DNA of 64,000 bases, from NCBI GenBank assembly GCA_946807835.1, contig OX327699.1:23672014-23736013 (forward strand), read 5' to 3'. Under the pieces are notes generated by a model that saw only the letters and a list, made by a program, of their open reading frames with translations, had not been told where the DNA came from and ran no database searches. This DNA is from Ailanthus altissimus (Eukaryota > Streptophyta > Magnoliopsida > Sapindales > Simaroubaceae). Positions 38,624 through 50,700 of the stretch are shown here, piece after piece. A program made the position numbers and the translations under genes. The stretch's first letter is position 1; each line of letters begins with the position of its first letter.

Positions 38624-41600
38624 TCCCCAATATCTTATTTGTACTTTCAAGAGTTTCATTTCAAATTCTCCCTTCAACTGATCTTTGAATTTTTCAATTT
38701 CATGCTTATTTTTACAAGTAATAAGCATATCATCTACATAAAGTAATAAATATATGTTAACACCCGCGTTGAGATATTTGAAGTACACATAGTTGTCAAA
38801 TGATCTTTTTCTATAATGTTGGTTGACCATAAACTCATAAAACCTCCTATATCATGCTTACGAGACTGCTTCAAACCATAAGGACTTTTGAAAGTGACAA
38901 ACCCAATTTTCTTTTCCTAGTTCAATGAACTATTTAGGCTGACTCATTAAAATTTCTTCATCTAGCTTTTCATGAAAAAAATTTGTTGTTATTACATCTA
39001 TCTATTCTAGTTCAAAATCAAACATTGCTGTTAAAGCAAGTATGACTCTTATTAAGTTGTATTTTACCACAAGTGAGTAAATCTCATTTAAGTCAATCCT
39101 TTGTCTTTATACGAACCCTTTTTGCCACCATTTTTGTCTTATATTTAGCAGTTTGAGTTTGAAAATTCCTTTGTTTTATTCTATAAACTCACTTATAGCC
39201 AACAATTTTCTTATTCTTTGGCCTTTTAACCAGTCTCCAAATATCATCCTTCATCAAAAAATTAATCTCCTATTGCATTGCATTTTTCTAGTTCTAGCTA
39301 TCATTATTGGCCATTGCTTCTTTGTAGTTCTGAGGCTCATCAACATTTAGTTCTTCAACCATTATCAAAGCATATGCAATCAGATCAGCATATCGAATCC
39401 TTTATAGAGGTTTGATATACCTACTTGTTGTATCTCTTGTTAACTAATAGTCTTGTAAATGCTGAACCCCATCTGTTGCATCATCTATTTTAGTATTTGT
39501 ATCCCTATCAACATCATTTGTGAAATTAATTTGAGTGGTAGAAGGCTTACTAAATTGAGTCTCCAATTGAATCTTATGATGGTTTAATTCTAATTTATCA
39601 TGAGCATTGACATATGACTTTAGAGTCTTGAACTCACCTGAGACTACATCTCTGTTTATAATGAATTTACATGGTTTAACATCTAAACACCAAATCTTAT
39701 GTCCTTTAATCATTTATGAACACCCTATAAAGATCTTTTTGACTGCACTAGGCGCCGTTTTCCCTATTTAATATATGCATATGCTATGCTCCCAAAGACT
39801 TTCAAAATTTTAAAGTATGATGGGTTCTCAGTCAATATTTCTTCTAGTGTTTTGAAATTCAATGCTGTAGAAAGGTAATTATTATCAAGAAAGCAACTAT
39901 AACTATTGTTTCTACCCATAAGGATTTAGAAAGGCCTGAATAATGCATAATCCATCTAACTCTTTCAATTAAAGTTTTATTCATTTTTTTAGTCAAACCA
40001 TTTTGTTGGTGGGTGTATGATACTACTTTTATGCCTTGTTATTCCATTTTCTCTACAAAAGTCAACAAATTGCTTGTTGTAGAACTCTAATCTATTGTTT
40101 ATTCTTAGCCTCTTTAAGCATTTTCTTGTATGTTTTTCAACCAAAGCCTTCCACACGTTAAAATTCTTAATAGTTTCATCCTTGGTCTTCAAAATATGAA
40201 CCTAAACTTTCTTTGAATAGTCATTAGTGATGGAGAGGAAATACTTAGCACCACTAAGGGAAGGTGTTTGTGTTGTCCCTCATAAGTCAGTATGAACCTA
40301 GTCAAGTGTCACTTTATTCTTTTGGACACCACTTGTGAAGCATACTCTACTGGATTTCCCTATTATACAGTTTTTATACAATTCCAAGATAAATATTTTA
40401 TCATCACCAAATGGTCTTTACTTCATAAGCGCTTTAAGTCCTCATTCACTGACATAGCCTAGCTTCAAGTGCCATAATCTTGTTTATCCTTGATTCATCA
40501 CAAGATTCTGCAACATCACTAATAACTATTAAACCTTCAAGATGTACAGCCTATTCTTTATTTCTCCTTCAATTATTGTCATTGCTCTCAATGTCATATT
40601 TTCAGTCTTAAAACTGAAGCTATCTAAGTTAAGCATTCCTAATGATATCATGATCATCTTCAATTTTAGAACATGCCTAACTTCCTTAAATTCAAAAATA
40701 ATTTCATCATATAATTTCAACCTAATAGTGCTAATTCCCACAACCTTACATGTCATATTATTTCCTATTAGAAGCTTTCCTCCGTTGTTAGCATTATAAG
40801 GAGAAAACAAATAAATGTTAGGGCATATATAAAAGCTATAACAAGAATCTATAGCCCAGTCACTTGAAATTTTATCACTTGTAGCAATCAATGCACCAAC
40901 ACTTGTTGGAGTGCTTAATGGGTGCATGCATGTGAATTTGTATTCATTGAATCAAATAATGTATGTCATACATACACTGTGCAATAAAATGAAATCTATT
41001 TTTTTTATTCAACAAACACATACTGAATTGAAGTATATTATAATAATAAACTCAAAAACTCACCCTTGAAGCCTTTCAGTAAAGAATCGAATTCCGAGTC
41101 TCATATAAAAGTAATCTCATGAGCAATTCTAATCTGCAACAGCTTGTGAGATTGCAAGAGCTAAAATAGTAGCTTTACCAATTTCCAGCAGCTTGTTAGC
41201 TCAACACTTTTTTGTGTGCATGTTGACACTTATAAAAAATGAAAGACATGCACAAGCCAAGTGTCCATATCTTGCCAATTGTCAAGCTTTCTTACCATAC
41301 ACAATGTCATTTGTCACATAAATGGTCATGTATTATAGCCACTTGTCAAGCTTTAAGACATGCACTTTACCATATGTCATACAAATGGGCATGCAAACTT
41401 CATGTGTCATCTTTTAATTGGTTAACAACAATTGTTAACTAATTAATTAATAGGTTTAACACTTAAATTTTGACATGTGTACTTTCCAAAAGATTCTGAA
41501 ATAAATTTCGCTTTCTAAATTTTTTTCGATCAAACTGTTCAACCTAGTCCACTCCCCTAGTGCTCAACAAGTATATTTTATATGGTGTGACTCCTTAAGT

Positions 41601-42689
41601 TCACACTCATTTATCTTATGGAACACTTTTATAAGTCTGTGAACGATACTCCACACACACATTACGGATATTACTGAATGTTGCATTGAACTATACAAGT
41701 TGAGGTCAACCATATATGTATAATCCCTCCATTACCTATTTCTGGAAGAGCAGAGATATAGATTATTATCGTCAAATCTCTATATGCTCAACCATGAACT
41801 TATCTTCAGATTTATATTTTCATAAATAATATCCACAAACTCTTTTGCGATATTGTTTACCCTATGAAAAACTCTTTTTTTGTAGTTTATGTTTGTGGCC
41901 ACAAGACTTCCTAATATATAATCTCATATTATCAGGATATACAACTCATCCATATGAGATGACGGATCTTATATCTACGCACATTAGACTTTATAAGTAT
42001 CAAACTATACCCAACGACACTTAGAGGTCAGACCGTGAAAGGTCTTTAACATGAGTAGAATCAAAGCATGATGGATCACTCACTAGCCACCATGATGCTT
42101 AGATCAAAGGACCATAAATACTATTCAACTTGAGAAGACCTTCTATTAACGGCTCTATAGGATGTTTATTGGATGTCCTCACGAGTTTGTTCAGCATCCA
42201 GTCCCCACTGAATATCTGTATGCCTATACAAGCTTCTACTAAGCTCATGATTTGCTAAGACTAACTATTTGGACAATCCAGATATAGACATACACTAATT
42301 TGGAAGGTTCACCGATCGATCCATGTCGACAAACATAGATCAGGAAAGTTATTTTCTAGAATATACTACATAATGACATTTTCTAGTACCATTTGCAACT
42401 ATATTATTACTAGTATATTCTCAAGTTTTTGTCCCATTTCAAACAAGATTTTAATTCTAAGAATGCTAACTTTTAGTACTGACTTAAATATCTTCAAATC
42501 AGATCTAAACTCTTATAGATATACAATGTTTGAAAAGTTATAAGCTCAGTGCCATGTAATTAAATATTAACGATTTATTAAAAAATTTATTATATAAATA
42601 TTAACAATAAATATTCATAAAATATAGAATGGAACGTAAGCACTATCTCTAGTAACATTGTCATATCCTATGTCATCATCAAAAACCAC

Positions 42690-43060
42690 AACAACATTTC
42701 CAATTATTTCTTTGTCCTTTCCCTTTTATTCTTTAAATAGTTACTTTTGAAATGCCCATCTTTATGATAGAGAAAGCATTTGAGTTTCTTATTTCTTGAT
42801 ATGGATCTCGAGTTCTTCTTCCCTTTCTAATCTTTCTTTTCAAATCTTCTCTTAGAAATAAGTCCTTTATCATTTAATTTAACAACATTTCTAATTGTTT
42901 ATTTGTTTTTTCCCTTACTTTTCTTTTATAAACAGTCATTTTTTAAATGCCTTTTTTTATGATAGAGAAAGCATTTGGGTTTTTTATTTCTTGATTTAGA
43001 TCTTAAGTTCTTTTTCTTTTTGTAATCTTTATTTTGAGATCTTTCACTGGTAGTAAGTCC
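42690..43060 (-). repeat. Tandem duplication of the gag zinc-knuckle region
   Basis: Two ~190-bp units, about 42690-42870 and 42880-43060, share phrases in the same order (aacaacattt, atgatagagaaagcatttg, ttatttcttgat, tctttcttttcaaat-like). Each carries a copy of the knuckle-coding segment of the second Copia's gag. Confidence 0.65.
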
Positions 43061-43706
43061 TTCACCATTTGATTCTTTGGCTTCCATCTTCTTGTTCAAT
43101 TTTTTGGAGCTCAAAGAAGACTTAACATCCTCCATGGATAAAGATTCTCTGCCATAGAACATTGTATCTACAAAAAGCTTATAGCGTCTGGGTAAAGAAC
43201 TCATCAGCAGTAGAGTCTGGTCTTCATCATCCATCTTCACTTCTATATTCTAAAAATCTATGATAATTTTTGTAAAATTATCAATATTCTCTTTTATAGA
43301 TATGCCTTTAACCATAGAAAATGAATAAAGCATCTTTTTGAGATAAAATATATTGGCGAGAGGCCTGATCATATAGATTGATTTAAGCTTTCTCCATAAT
43401 TTAACTATTGTTATCTTTTTTGCCACTTCTTTGAGAAATCCATCAATGAGATTAAGAATGATGGTGTTATGTATCTTTTTCAATATTTTTGCAGTACCCT
43501 GATTAGTTTTTATAGATTTACTATTTAATGATTCATGCTTCTTATCATCTCCTATTTGAACCTAATCAAGAGTTTCTTTAAGACCATATTTAACCATAAT
43601 GCCTTGATCTTAATCTTTCAAAAATTAAATCATTGTTGTCAATCAAATTTGTCGACTTCATAATTCAAGTGAGAAGCTATTGATAAACCAAACTCTAATA
43701 CCAATT

Positions 43707-44113
43707 TATTAAAGCTCCACTCGAATTTCAAACTTTCTCAAATGTCTAAACTCACCAATTATAGAACCAAATTTAATTTTTTTTTTAAAAAGGCAAACAA
43801 ACAAATCAAGATAATATTTTACGTAGTTCATCATTTAGCTTACATCCACATAAAAACTTTCCATGATGAGGAAATTTTATTAATTAAGAAAGAGTTACAT
43901 ATCAAGTACAAGATTTAGAGAGATTGAACCAGAGCTCAAATCTCTGTTTTTCTAGGCCTTTTAATTAATTCTAGTTGTTGTAAGTTGTAACTAACTTTTT
44001 AGCTGGAATAACAACTCAATATTGAGTTGTACTCCACATCAGTCACTTAACTACCACATCAGTTGAGTCCATAACTGCCTTTAACAGAATTTTTAATCTT
44101 TCTTCTCTTTGCA
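43707..44113 (-). repeat. 5' LTR of the second Copia element
   Basis: Adjacent on its inner side to the tRNA-Met primer site (minus-strand tggtattagag). Outer side followed by AGAAC. Confidence 0.88.
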
Positions 44114-44281
44114 AGAACTTCCTGCCAATAAATTTTAACTCCATGTTTGAACAAGAGGATTCTTTGAACTTGACATATTGCTCGGATATATATAGTGGAG
44201 CAATTGGTGTTCCATCTTGATGCATTACTGGTATCAGATCCTTCAATGACACCTACTACTCTAAGGCTTGGTGTCACCCAT

Positions 44282-45031
44282 AAACATGCAGCTCAGTAAC
44301 TCGTACAATTATAAACTTTGTTTTAATAGGAGTGACCATGAGCATAAAAATTTACAACAAAAAAAAAGAGATAATAAGAGTATTATAGAACTCATAAATT
44401 GAGATGTAAAACAATTAAGTATTATGAGAATTATATTGTAATACATAAAAGATATATACTATAGCGATGGCATGGCAAAATGGACTATACTTTTAACATA
44501 AGAATCGAATTGGATTGGATTGAATTGCTAGATAAAGTGATGATTAATGGATCATCCTGACGTAAAAAGATATTAAAAAAAATTACAATATAAAGGGAAA
44601 GAGTGAAATAGGCATTTTCTCTAATGATTTATTTGGAAGAAAATACCGTGGCAAAACAATTTGCAATAGCTTAAGCTATGTTAGCTTTTTAAATCAATTT
44701 TGGAAAAAATTAAAAAAAAAACTTGTTTCAGCCATGTCCCAAATTAATTTTTTTTAAAAAAAATTTGTTAAATAGAGATTAAATTTTTTGAGTTGAACGA
44801 TATTGTATTTGTATCGTTAAAACCGTAATCTTACGTGGTTGCTTTGGCTCTCAGACAAAAACTCATCATTGAGGATCTTGACGGCGTCGTTTCAACGCCA
44901 AGATGTTAATATTTATTATCGAATTCCTTTTGTGCCCTTCTTAAATCTTGTTTGACAGTTGACGGCTTCATCTTAAACCCTACATGGCAGTCATTGAAAT
45001 CTGAAACAGAGTGAGTATTTGAAAGAAGCCA
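44282..45031. other. Intergenic; PPR promoter
   Basis: First ~100 bases resemble the upstream region of small-family member 2. The rest is AT-rich, with the PPR 5' UTR and promoter at its right end. No other gene seen. Confidence 0.4.
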
Positions 45032-46636
45032 TTGATGGCCTTAATCAAATCCAAGCTCTGTCTCCCTCTTTCTCTCTCTCAACGAATCCCCAAAGCTTAC
45101 TCTATTTCCTCTTCTTCGAGTTCACTTACAGAAGATGATGATATAAACAACATCAACAACAACAACGATACCAAAGACGAACGAAAGACGCCCTTATCAC
45201 CCGAAGAAACCCTAATCGCCGAAAAGTTCCACTCTCTAATCAAAGACCACCACCGTAAACAGCCTATTTCTACCGCAGTCCCCCCAAACCCTGATTTCAC
45301 AATCCCCTCTTTATCTCTGGACTTCTCCCAAACCTCCACCGTCCATTCCGTCTCCCCTTCCATCGTCCGCCACGTCATCGAGAAATCATGTGGGGTCCGC
45401 CACGGCATCCCCGTCCTTCAAGTATTGTCCTTCTTCAACTGGGTCACGGCCCGGCCCGATTTTGTCCACGCGCCCGAGGTCTACCACGAAATGATCAACC
45501 TCGCTGGAAAGGTAAGGCTTTTCGATTTGGCTTGGCATTTCATTAATTTAATGAAAATGAGAAACGTTGAAATTACCATCGAGACCTTCTCGATTCTCGT
45601 TCGCCGGTACGTGAAGGCCGGATTGGCTGCGGAGGCGGTGCATGCGTTTAACCGTATGGAGGAGTACGGTTGCGTGCCTGATAAGATTGCATTTTCAATT
45701 GTGATTAGTATTTTGTGTAGAAAACGAAGAGCTGGTGAAGCGCAGTCGTTTTTTGATAGTTTAAAAGATAAGTTTGAGCCTGATGTTATCGTTTATACTA
45801 ATTTAGTTCGAGGCTGGTGTCGAGCTGGTAATATTTCGGAGGCCGAGAGGGTATTTAGGGAAATGAAAATGGCTGGGATTCACCCCAATGTATATACTTA
45901 TAGTATTGTGATTGATGCCTTGTGTAGGTGTGGGCAAATTACTCGTGCATATGATGTGTTTGCAGAGATGCTTGATGTGGGTTGTGAGCCAAATTCGATT
46001 ACTTTTAATAATCTGATGCGGGTTCATGTTAAGGCTGGTAGGACTGAAAAGGTTTTGCAAGTGTATAATCAGATGAAGAGGCTTGGTTGTGAAGCAGACA
46101 CCATTACATATAATTTTCTAATAGATTGTCATTGTAAGGATGGTAAGTTTGACGAGGCTATTAAGGTGCTTAATACAATGGTTAAGACAGGGTGTAGTCC
46201 AAATGCTAGTACTTTTAATATGATATTTAGGTGCATTGCCAAGGTACGTGATGTGAATGGGGCTCATAGGATGTATGGTAAGATGAAGGATTTGAAGTGT
46301 GAGCCCAATACCATGACTTACAATATTTTGATGCAAATGTTTGCTACCTCAAAATCAACTGATATGGTTATAAAATTGAAGAAGGAAATGGATGAGAATG
46401 GAACTGAGCCTAATGTGAATACTTATCGAGTCTTAATTACCATGTACTGTGGTATGGGGCATTGGAACAATGCCTACAAGTTGTTTAGGGAGATGATTGA
46501 GGAGAAATGCCTAAAACCAAGTGGTTCAGTTTATGAGATGGTCCTGCAGCAACTGAGGAAGGCAGGGCAAATACAGAAGCATGAAGAATTGGTGGAGAAA
46601 ATGGTTGAGAGGGGCTTTACTGCTCGACCTTTGTAG
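45032..46636 (+). CDS. P-class pentatricopeptide repeat protein, mitochondrial type (At1g20300-like)
   Basis: A single-exon, uninterrupted frame of 534 residues. The first ~40 residues are Ser/Arg/Leu-rich ([20 protein letters not shown]), a plausible mitochondrial presequence, then an acidic Asn/Asp run. From about residue 150 there are some eleven 35-residue P-type PPR repeats, for example [60 protein letters not shown] and [14 protein letters not shown]. There is no E/DYW or SMR extension, so it is unlikely to be an editing factor. Such proteins bind single-stranded organellar RNA and stabilise, process or help translate it. The length and order agree with what I remember of Arabidopsis At1g20300. 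A second Met follows the first, so the start could be residue 2. Local GC is raised in the 5' half. Confidence 0.93.
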   Translation: MMALIKSKLCLPLSLSQRIPKAYSISSSSSSLTEDDDINNINNNNDTKDERKTPLSPEETLIAEKFHSLIKDHHRKQPISTAVPPNPDFTIPSLSLDFSQTSTVHSVSPSIVRHVIEKSCGVRHGIPVLQVLSFFNWVTARPDFVHAPEVYHEMINLAGKVRLFDLAWHFINLMKMRNVEITIETFSILVRRYVKAGLAAEAVHAFNRMEEYGCVPDKIAFSIVISILCRKRRAGEAQSFFDSLKDKFEPDVIVYTNLVRGWCRAGNISEAERVFREMKMAGIHPNVYTYSIVIDALCRCGQITRAYDVFAEMLDVGCEPNSITFNNLMRVHVKAGRTEKVLQVYNQMKRLGCEADTITYNFLIDCHCKDGKFDEAIKVLNTMVKTGCSPNASTFNMIFRCIAKVRDVNGAHRMYGKMKDLKCEPNTMTYNILMQMFATSKSTDMVIKLKKEMDENGTEPNVNTYRVLITMYCGMGHWNNAYKLFREMIEEKCLKPSGSVYEMVLQQLRKAGQIQKHEELVEKMVERGFTARPL

Positions 46637-47729
46637 GAGTAGTTTCCTATAATTTACTCCCTGAATAATGTAATCATTGATTATCTTTTTTTCCTTTATT
46701 TTTTCAGTTGTAATTAGGATATAACTAGTGCAATCTTAAAGAGTTAATCTCTTTCTACCATTGGATGTCTGGCAACTGTAGTAGCTCTTGTTACAACAAA
46801 ATTCTTGAAGTACATTCCCTCATTGGAGGATTCAAATGTGTACTATCATCTTACTGATATGAAATGTAATTTTGCCTGCCTAGTTTGTGTTCTGAAATTC
46901 TCTCCTGTCATTTTGATTACTTGTAAGTCAGTAAATTGGAACAATATGGGAGTACTCGTTTTGAGTATGTGGCATGGCTTTTGCCTTTTTTGACTGGCGA
47001 TCTATGCTGTTGTTTGTGCAATGCTTAATGAACAAAACTCTTTTGACTTATCATGTTGGACAATTGATGCATTTCACTTCTATACGAGCAAAAGAAATCC
47101 TTCAGCATATTGCAATGTGTTAAAAAAATTGTATTTCACGACTGCATTTGACAATTTAGCGTCCCTTGTATTCAGAAAAAGGGCAAATTTTAGATAACCT
47201 TATAGCAGAAACTAATCAGCTCTGTAGCCATGCTCGTTCGTTTGGCCACATTGATTGTTGCCTAAAAACCTCCCGTCAAAAGCAGAGAGCAAGGCTAGCA
47301 GCCTATATTATTCCCTTATCATTCTGCATTTTTGAAGTTTTGCCTTTGTTTAATTGGGATGCAATCAGTTGTTATCTTCATCGTTACAGAGCAAGTGTTA
47401 GAGAGTTTTGTTCATTATTCATGGTTTAAATTGAGTAAAAATCAATTCAAATTACTAATTTATAAAGCAGCCAGCAGGCTGCATATATATATGCACATGA
47501 CAAAGGTTAAGACATTGTCGAATCCCAGAAGAGTATGGGAGGAAAACTGCCAAAATTAATTCAGTTACTCATAAAAAATCACGAACAACAAAACTGAGAA
47601 TCGGGCTCTCAAATTGTATGAAACGAATCAACTCTTAGCTTTGAAGTTTACATCGTGAACCAAAAAGTGAGAAATTTCAGTTATGATAATTTTCATGTAA
47701 TTTCAAATACAAACTGCAATTTCTTGCTA
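46637..47729. other. Convergent intergenic region (PPR and LYR 3' flanks)
   Basis: Contains the 3' UTRs of two genes that converge. Short open frames here do not resemble proteins. No repeat recognised. Confidence 0.4.
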
Positions 47730-50700
47730 TCAGTGACCCTGCATGTCCAGCATCTCATCCAGACCTTTTAATCTCTCTAAACCTTCACTAATCAAATAAC
47801 GAATCTTTTGCTTGTCCTTGCAGTCCCGGTGCTTCTCCATCTCTTGTCTAATCATCTGTCTCAATTCATCTGTAAACTCAATGCAATCAGTAAATTTGAT
47901 TCACAGCAAACCAACACTATAAATGGAATCTAAAGACATATTTCAAAACTATTAAAACTGGACCAATTTGCTCCATGTGAGTTGAAGTACTACATTTCAC
48001 AGATATGAAACTGTATCAATAATACAAAATCATGTACAACTGAAGTGGGCAATCCATGATTGCCAATTTGAAACCAGGAACAAGACATGCTTGTGATATA
48101 TGGAAAAAGTCTGGGTAACATTTTGAGGAACAAGTAGAAACTGCATAAATCTAAGAAAACACCATATAATTTATCACATATTCATTAGTTTAAGAAGAAT
48201 TATGATACCAAGCAATTCAAACAGAGTAAGCATTTGAAACTTGAATTATTTAGTTGGATATTGACAAAAAACAGAGAAAATGTACAAGCTGAAGAAAGTT
48301 GTAATTATTTGTATATTTAGAATATATGAATTATAATACGATGTTGCTCTTTTTATACAACAGTGAAAGAATAAAAATCAATCATTTGCTGTACAAAAGT
48401 TATTATTGCAAATACAAAAATCTGTCGTTGTTGCTTAATTCTCGGAATGCAGCATGAGTGGTCCAGGTGTCCTTGCACTTGGTTCTCTCTTATTGGCTGC
48501 TTTTATCTCCTTTTGACAACTACTTACACCTTGCATCATTTGTCATTTTCCTCACTTCTAGAACCTTTGCCAGCTCAGCTCTTTATATACATTTGAATCA
48601 ACTAATTTTCCCTCCAAATGTTCACTACCTCAGAGCACATGTATTCGGCTTAATTCAACTCCCCCCTTCAAGCTCAAGGTTCTGGAAACACCTTTAACTT
48701 GCTCTTCAGATAATTAAATCTCTCTATTGTCAGGGGTTTAGTCATTATGTTTGCTATTTGATCTCTTAAAGGAACATATCTAATCTCGAATGTAATGGAC
48801 ATCATTCTCTATATATTTTGTCCTTACATGGTAGACTAGATTGTTGGCTAAGGCTACTGCTCCCTAGTTGTCACACCACACAATTGGTTTTGTAGATAAC
48901 TTGATGTGCAGCTCAAATAGCAATGAATTCATCCAAGCTATCTCAGCTCCTGCTTGTGCCAATGTTCTATATTCAGACTCAGTGCTTAATCTGGCCACCA
49001 CCTTTTATTTCCTTGAACTCCATGACACAAGATTACCACAAAGGATGATACTATAACCACCTGTTGCTTTTCTATCATCCAGGTCATTTCTCATTGGCAT
49101 CTGTGTAACCTTCTAGTTTAAGTCCTCCATTTCTAGTGAAGAGTAGTCCATGGTTTGAAGTCCCCTGCAAGTAACTTAAAAACTTTTTTGCATTTAATCC
49201 AATGCTCCATTTTTGGTCTTTGGAAAAACTGACTTAGTCTATTGACACTAAAGGCTATTTTTGGCCTAGTTAATGTCACATACTGCAATGCCCCTATGGT
49301 GCTTCTGTATAATGTACAGTCTTCAAAGTCGTTTCTTCCATCTTTTTGTGAATTTGATGTTTGTACTCATTAGTGCCTACATGGTTTACATTTGGACATC
49401 CCCACTTTCTTTAGAATATCTAGGATATACTTGTTTTGACTTAAATGTACACCTTGATCATTCCTTTTCACTTCTATTCCAAGGAAGTAGCTTAATGATT
49501 CTAGGACTATCAGTGAAAAAGCTTGATTAAGCTTTCTAATTATTGTACTACACTAATCTTAATTGTATCCAGTAATCAGTATATCATCAACATATACAAA
49601 TAGTATCACAAGATTTTCTTTCTCTTAGAGAACAAAGAGTAAGGTATTTGATGTTGAGTTTCTGAAACCCCACTGCAACAATGTTGACTTCAACTTTTGA
49701 AACCAAGCCCTTGGTGTTTGCTTGAGTCTGTAAAGGGCCTTCTTGAGTCTGCAAACACAATTTGGCTTTTCTTTGTCCTCAAATCCTTCAAGTTGTGCCA
49801 TAAAAACTTCTTCTGCTAAGTCCCCATTCAGAAAAAAGCATTGTTGATATCAACTTGTTTGATTTCCTAGTTAAAAGTGTATTGGAAGGCTAATTACTAC
49901 TTTGATGGCTGCTGACTTCACCACAAGACTAAAGGTTTATGTGTAGTCTATTCCTTCAGTTTGGTGGAACCCCTTAGCAACAAGCATCACTTTGAACCTT
50001 GCAACTTCATCATTTGGCTTGTATTTAACTATATAAACCCACTTATTGCCTATTACTTTCATCTCAGGTCTGTAGTTAACTAGTGTCTAGGTTTCATTTT
50101 TCAATAGGGCTTGATATTCATCTGCCATAGCTGCCTTCCACCTTGAATGCTTGAAGGCTTCCTTTGCATTTGTAGGTACATCTTCATCTGATATTTTCAC
50201 TTGACTTGCCGAGTAAATTTTGGGTTTGAATATCCCTAATTTTGATCTAGTAGTCATTGGGGTGTGTGGATACAATTTGTTGCTGCTGCACTCTCATGTC
50301 CGTTTCTACTTGTGGTATTGACTCACTAGACTCTTGTGAAGGTGATGAGGTGGTTATTTAGATGTGGATTAGGCATCTTGTTCAGTGTTTGGGGCAAAAT
50401 TTCTAAATTTGGTGGTTACTGTGTGTGATCACTTACTTGACTGTTAGATACTTCTCCTTAGTCTAGATTTGGTTGCTCCATATCATTGGTTGTGGCATTT
50501 TGATTTGCTTGCTGAAAAGGTAGATACATAAATTGTCTAAGCATGATATGATCTATTGTTTTAGTTTGATTACCTTTAAAGGGTGCATCACTTTAAAAAA
50601 GTAAACTCATTTTCATTAAATGTTACATGTCTAGAAATAAAGACCTTTCTATGAAAATGATTATCTGATATTCGTTTGTACCCTTTATGTTTGGGTTGTA

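Larger units (their letters stand above)
36554..44113 (-). mobile_element. Ty1/Copia LTR retrotransposon, 7.56 kb, degraded
   Basis: LTRs at 36554-37045 and 43707-44113 are flanked by GGAAC / AGAAC (plus strand). Reading the minus strand: 5' LTR (from 44113), tRNA-Met primer site (tggtattagag, about 43704-43694), gag (43483-42926, knuckle CFLYHKKRHLKNDC), protease with WAIDS (about 40850), gag-pre-integrase (about 40440-40330), integrase (NRLEFYNKQFVDFCRENGI, about 40100), RT with LLLYVDDMLI (about 38750), RNase H (EALWLKGFTSELGMENETLT, about 37370), polypurine tract (about 37047-37060) and 3' LTR. A 0.7-kb MITE-like element sits in the RT region, and part of gag is duplicated. Many stops. 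It lies inside small-family member 3. Confidence 0.93.
36521..44281 (-). pseudogene. Small-family member 3, a pseudogene split by a Copia element
   Basis: The 5' part is 44281-44114: MGDTKP, then a TAG and a frameshift, then SLKDLIPVMHQDGTP and SEQYVKF in a second frame, then KHGVKIYWQEV in a third. The Copia element at 36554-44113 interrupts just after WQEV. On its far side the same frame resumes at 36553-36521 and reads IREEEDNN before a TAA, matching the acidic tail of member 2 (REVAARHEED). The 5-bp duplication (GTTCT/GTTCC on the minus strand) lies exactly at the break. At least one stop and two frameshifts besides the insertion make it inactive. Without the element this copy sits at ~36.5-36.7 kb, evenly spaced after members 1 and 2. 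Confidence 0.82.

Noticed and set aside
45097..45408. 103-codon minus-strand frame inside the PPR gene
   Set aside because: It is antisense to a long, well-conserved PPR frame; the GC-rich 5' half of that gene produces antisense open frames by chance.
47166..47559. Two overlapping plus-strand frames between the PPR and LYR genes
   Set aside because: No resemblance to proteins, and located in a convergent 3'-UTR region.
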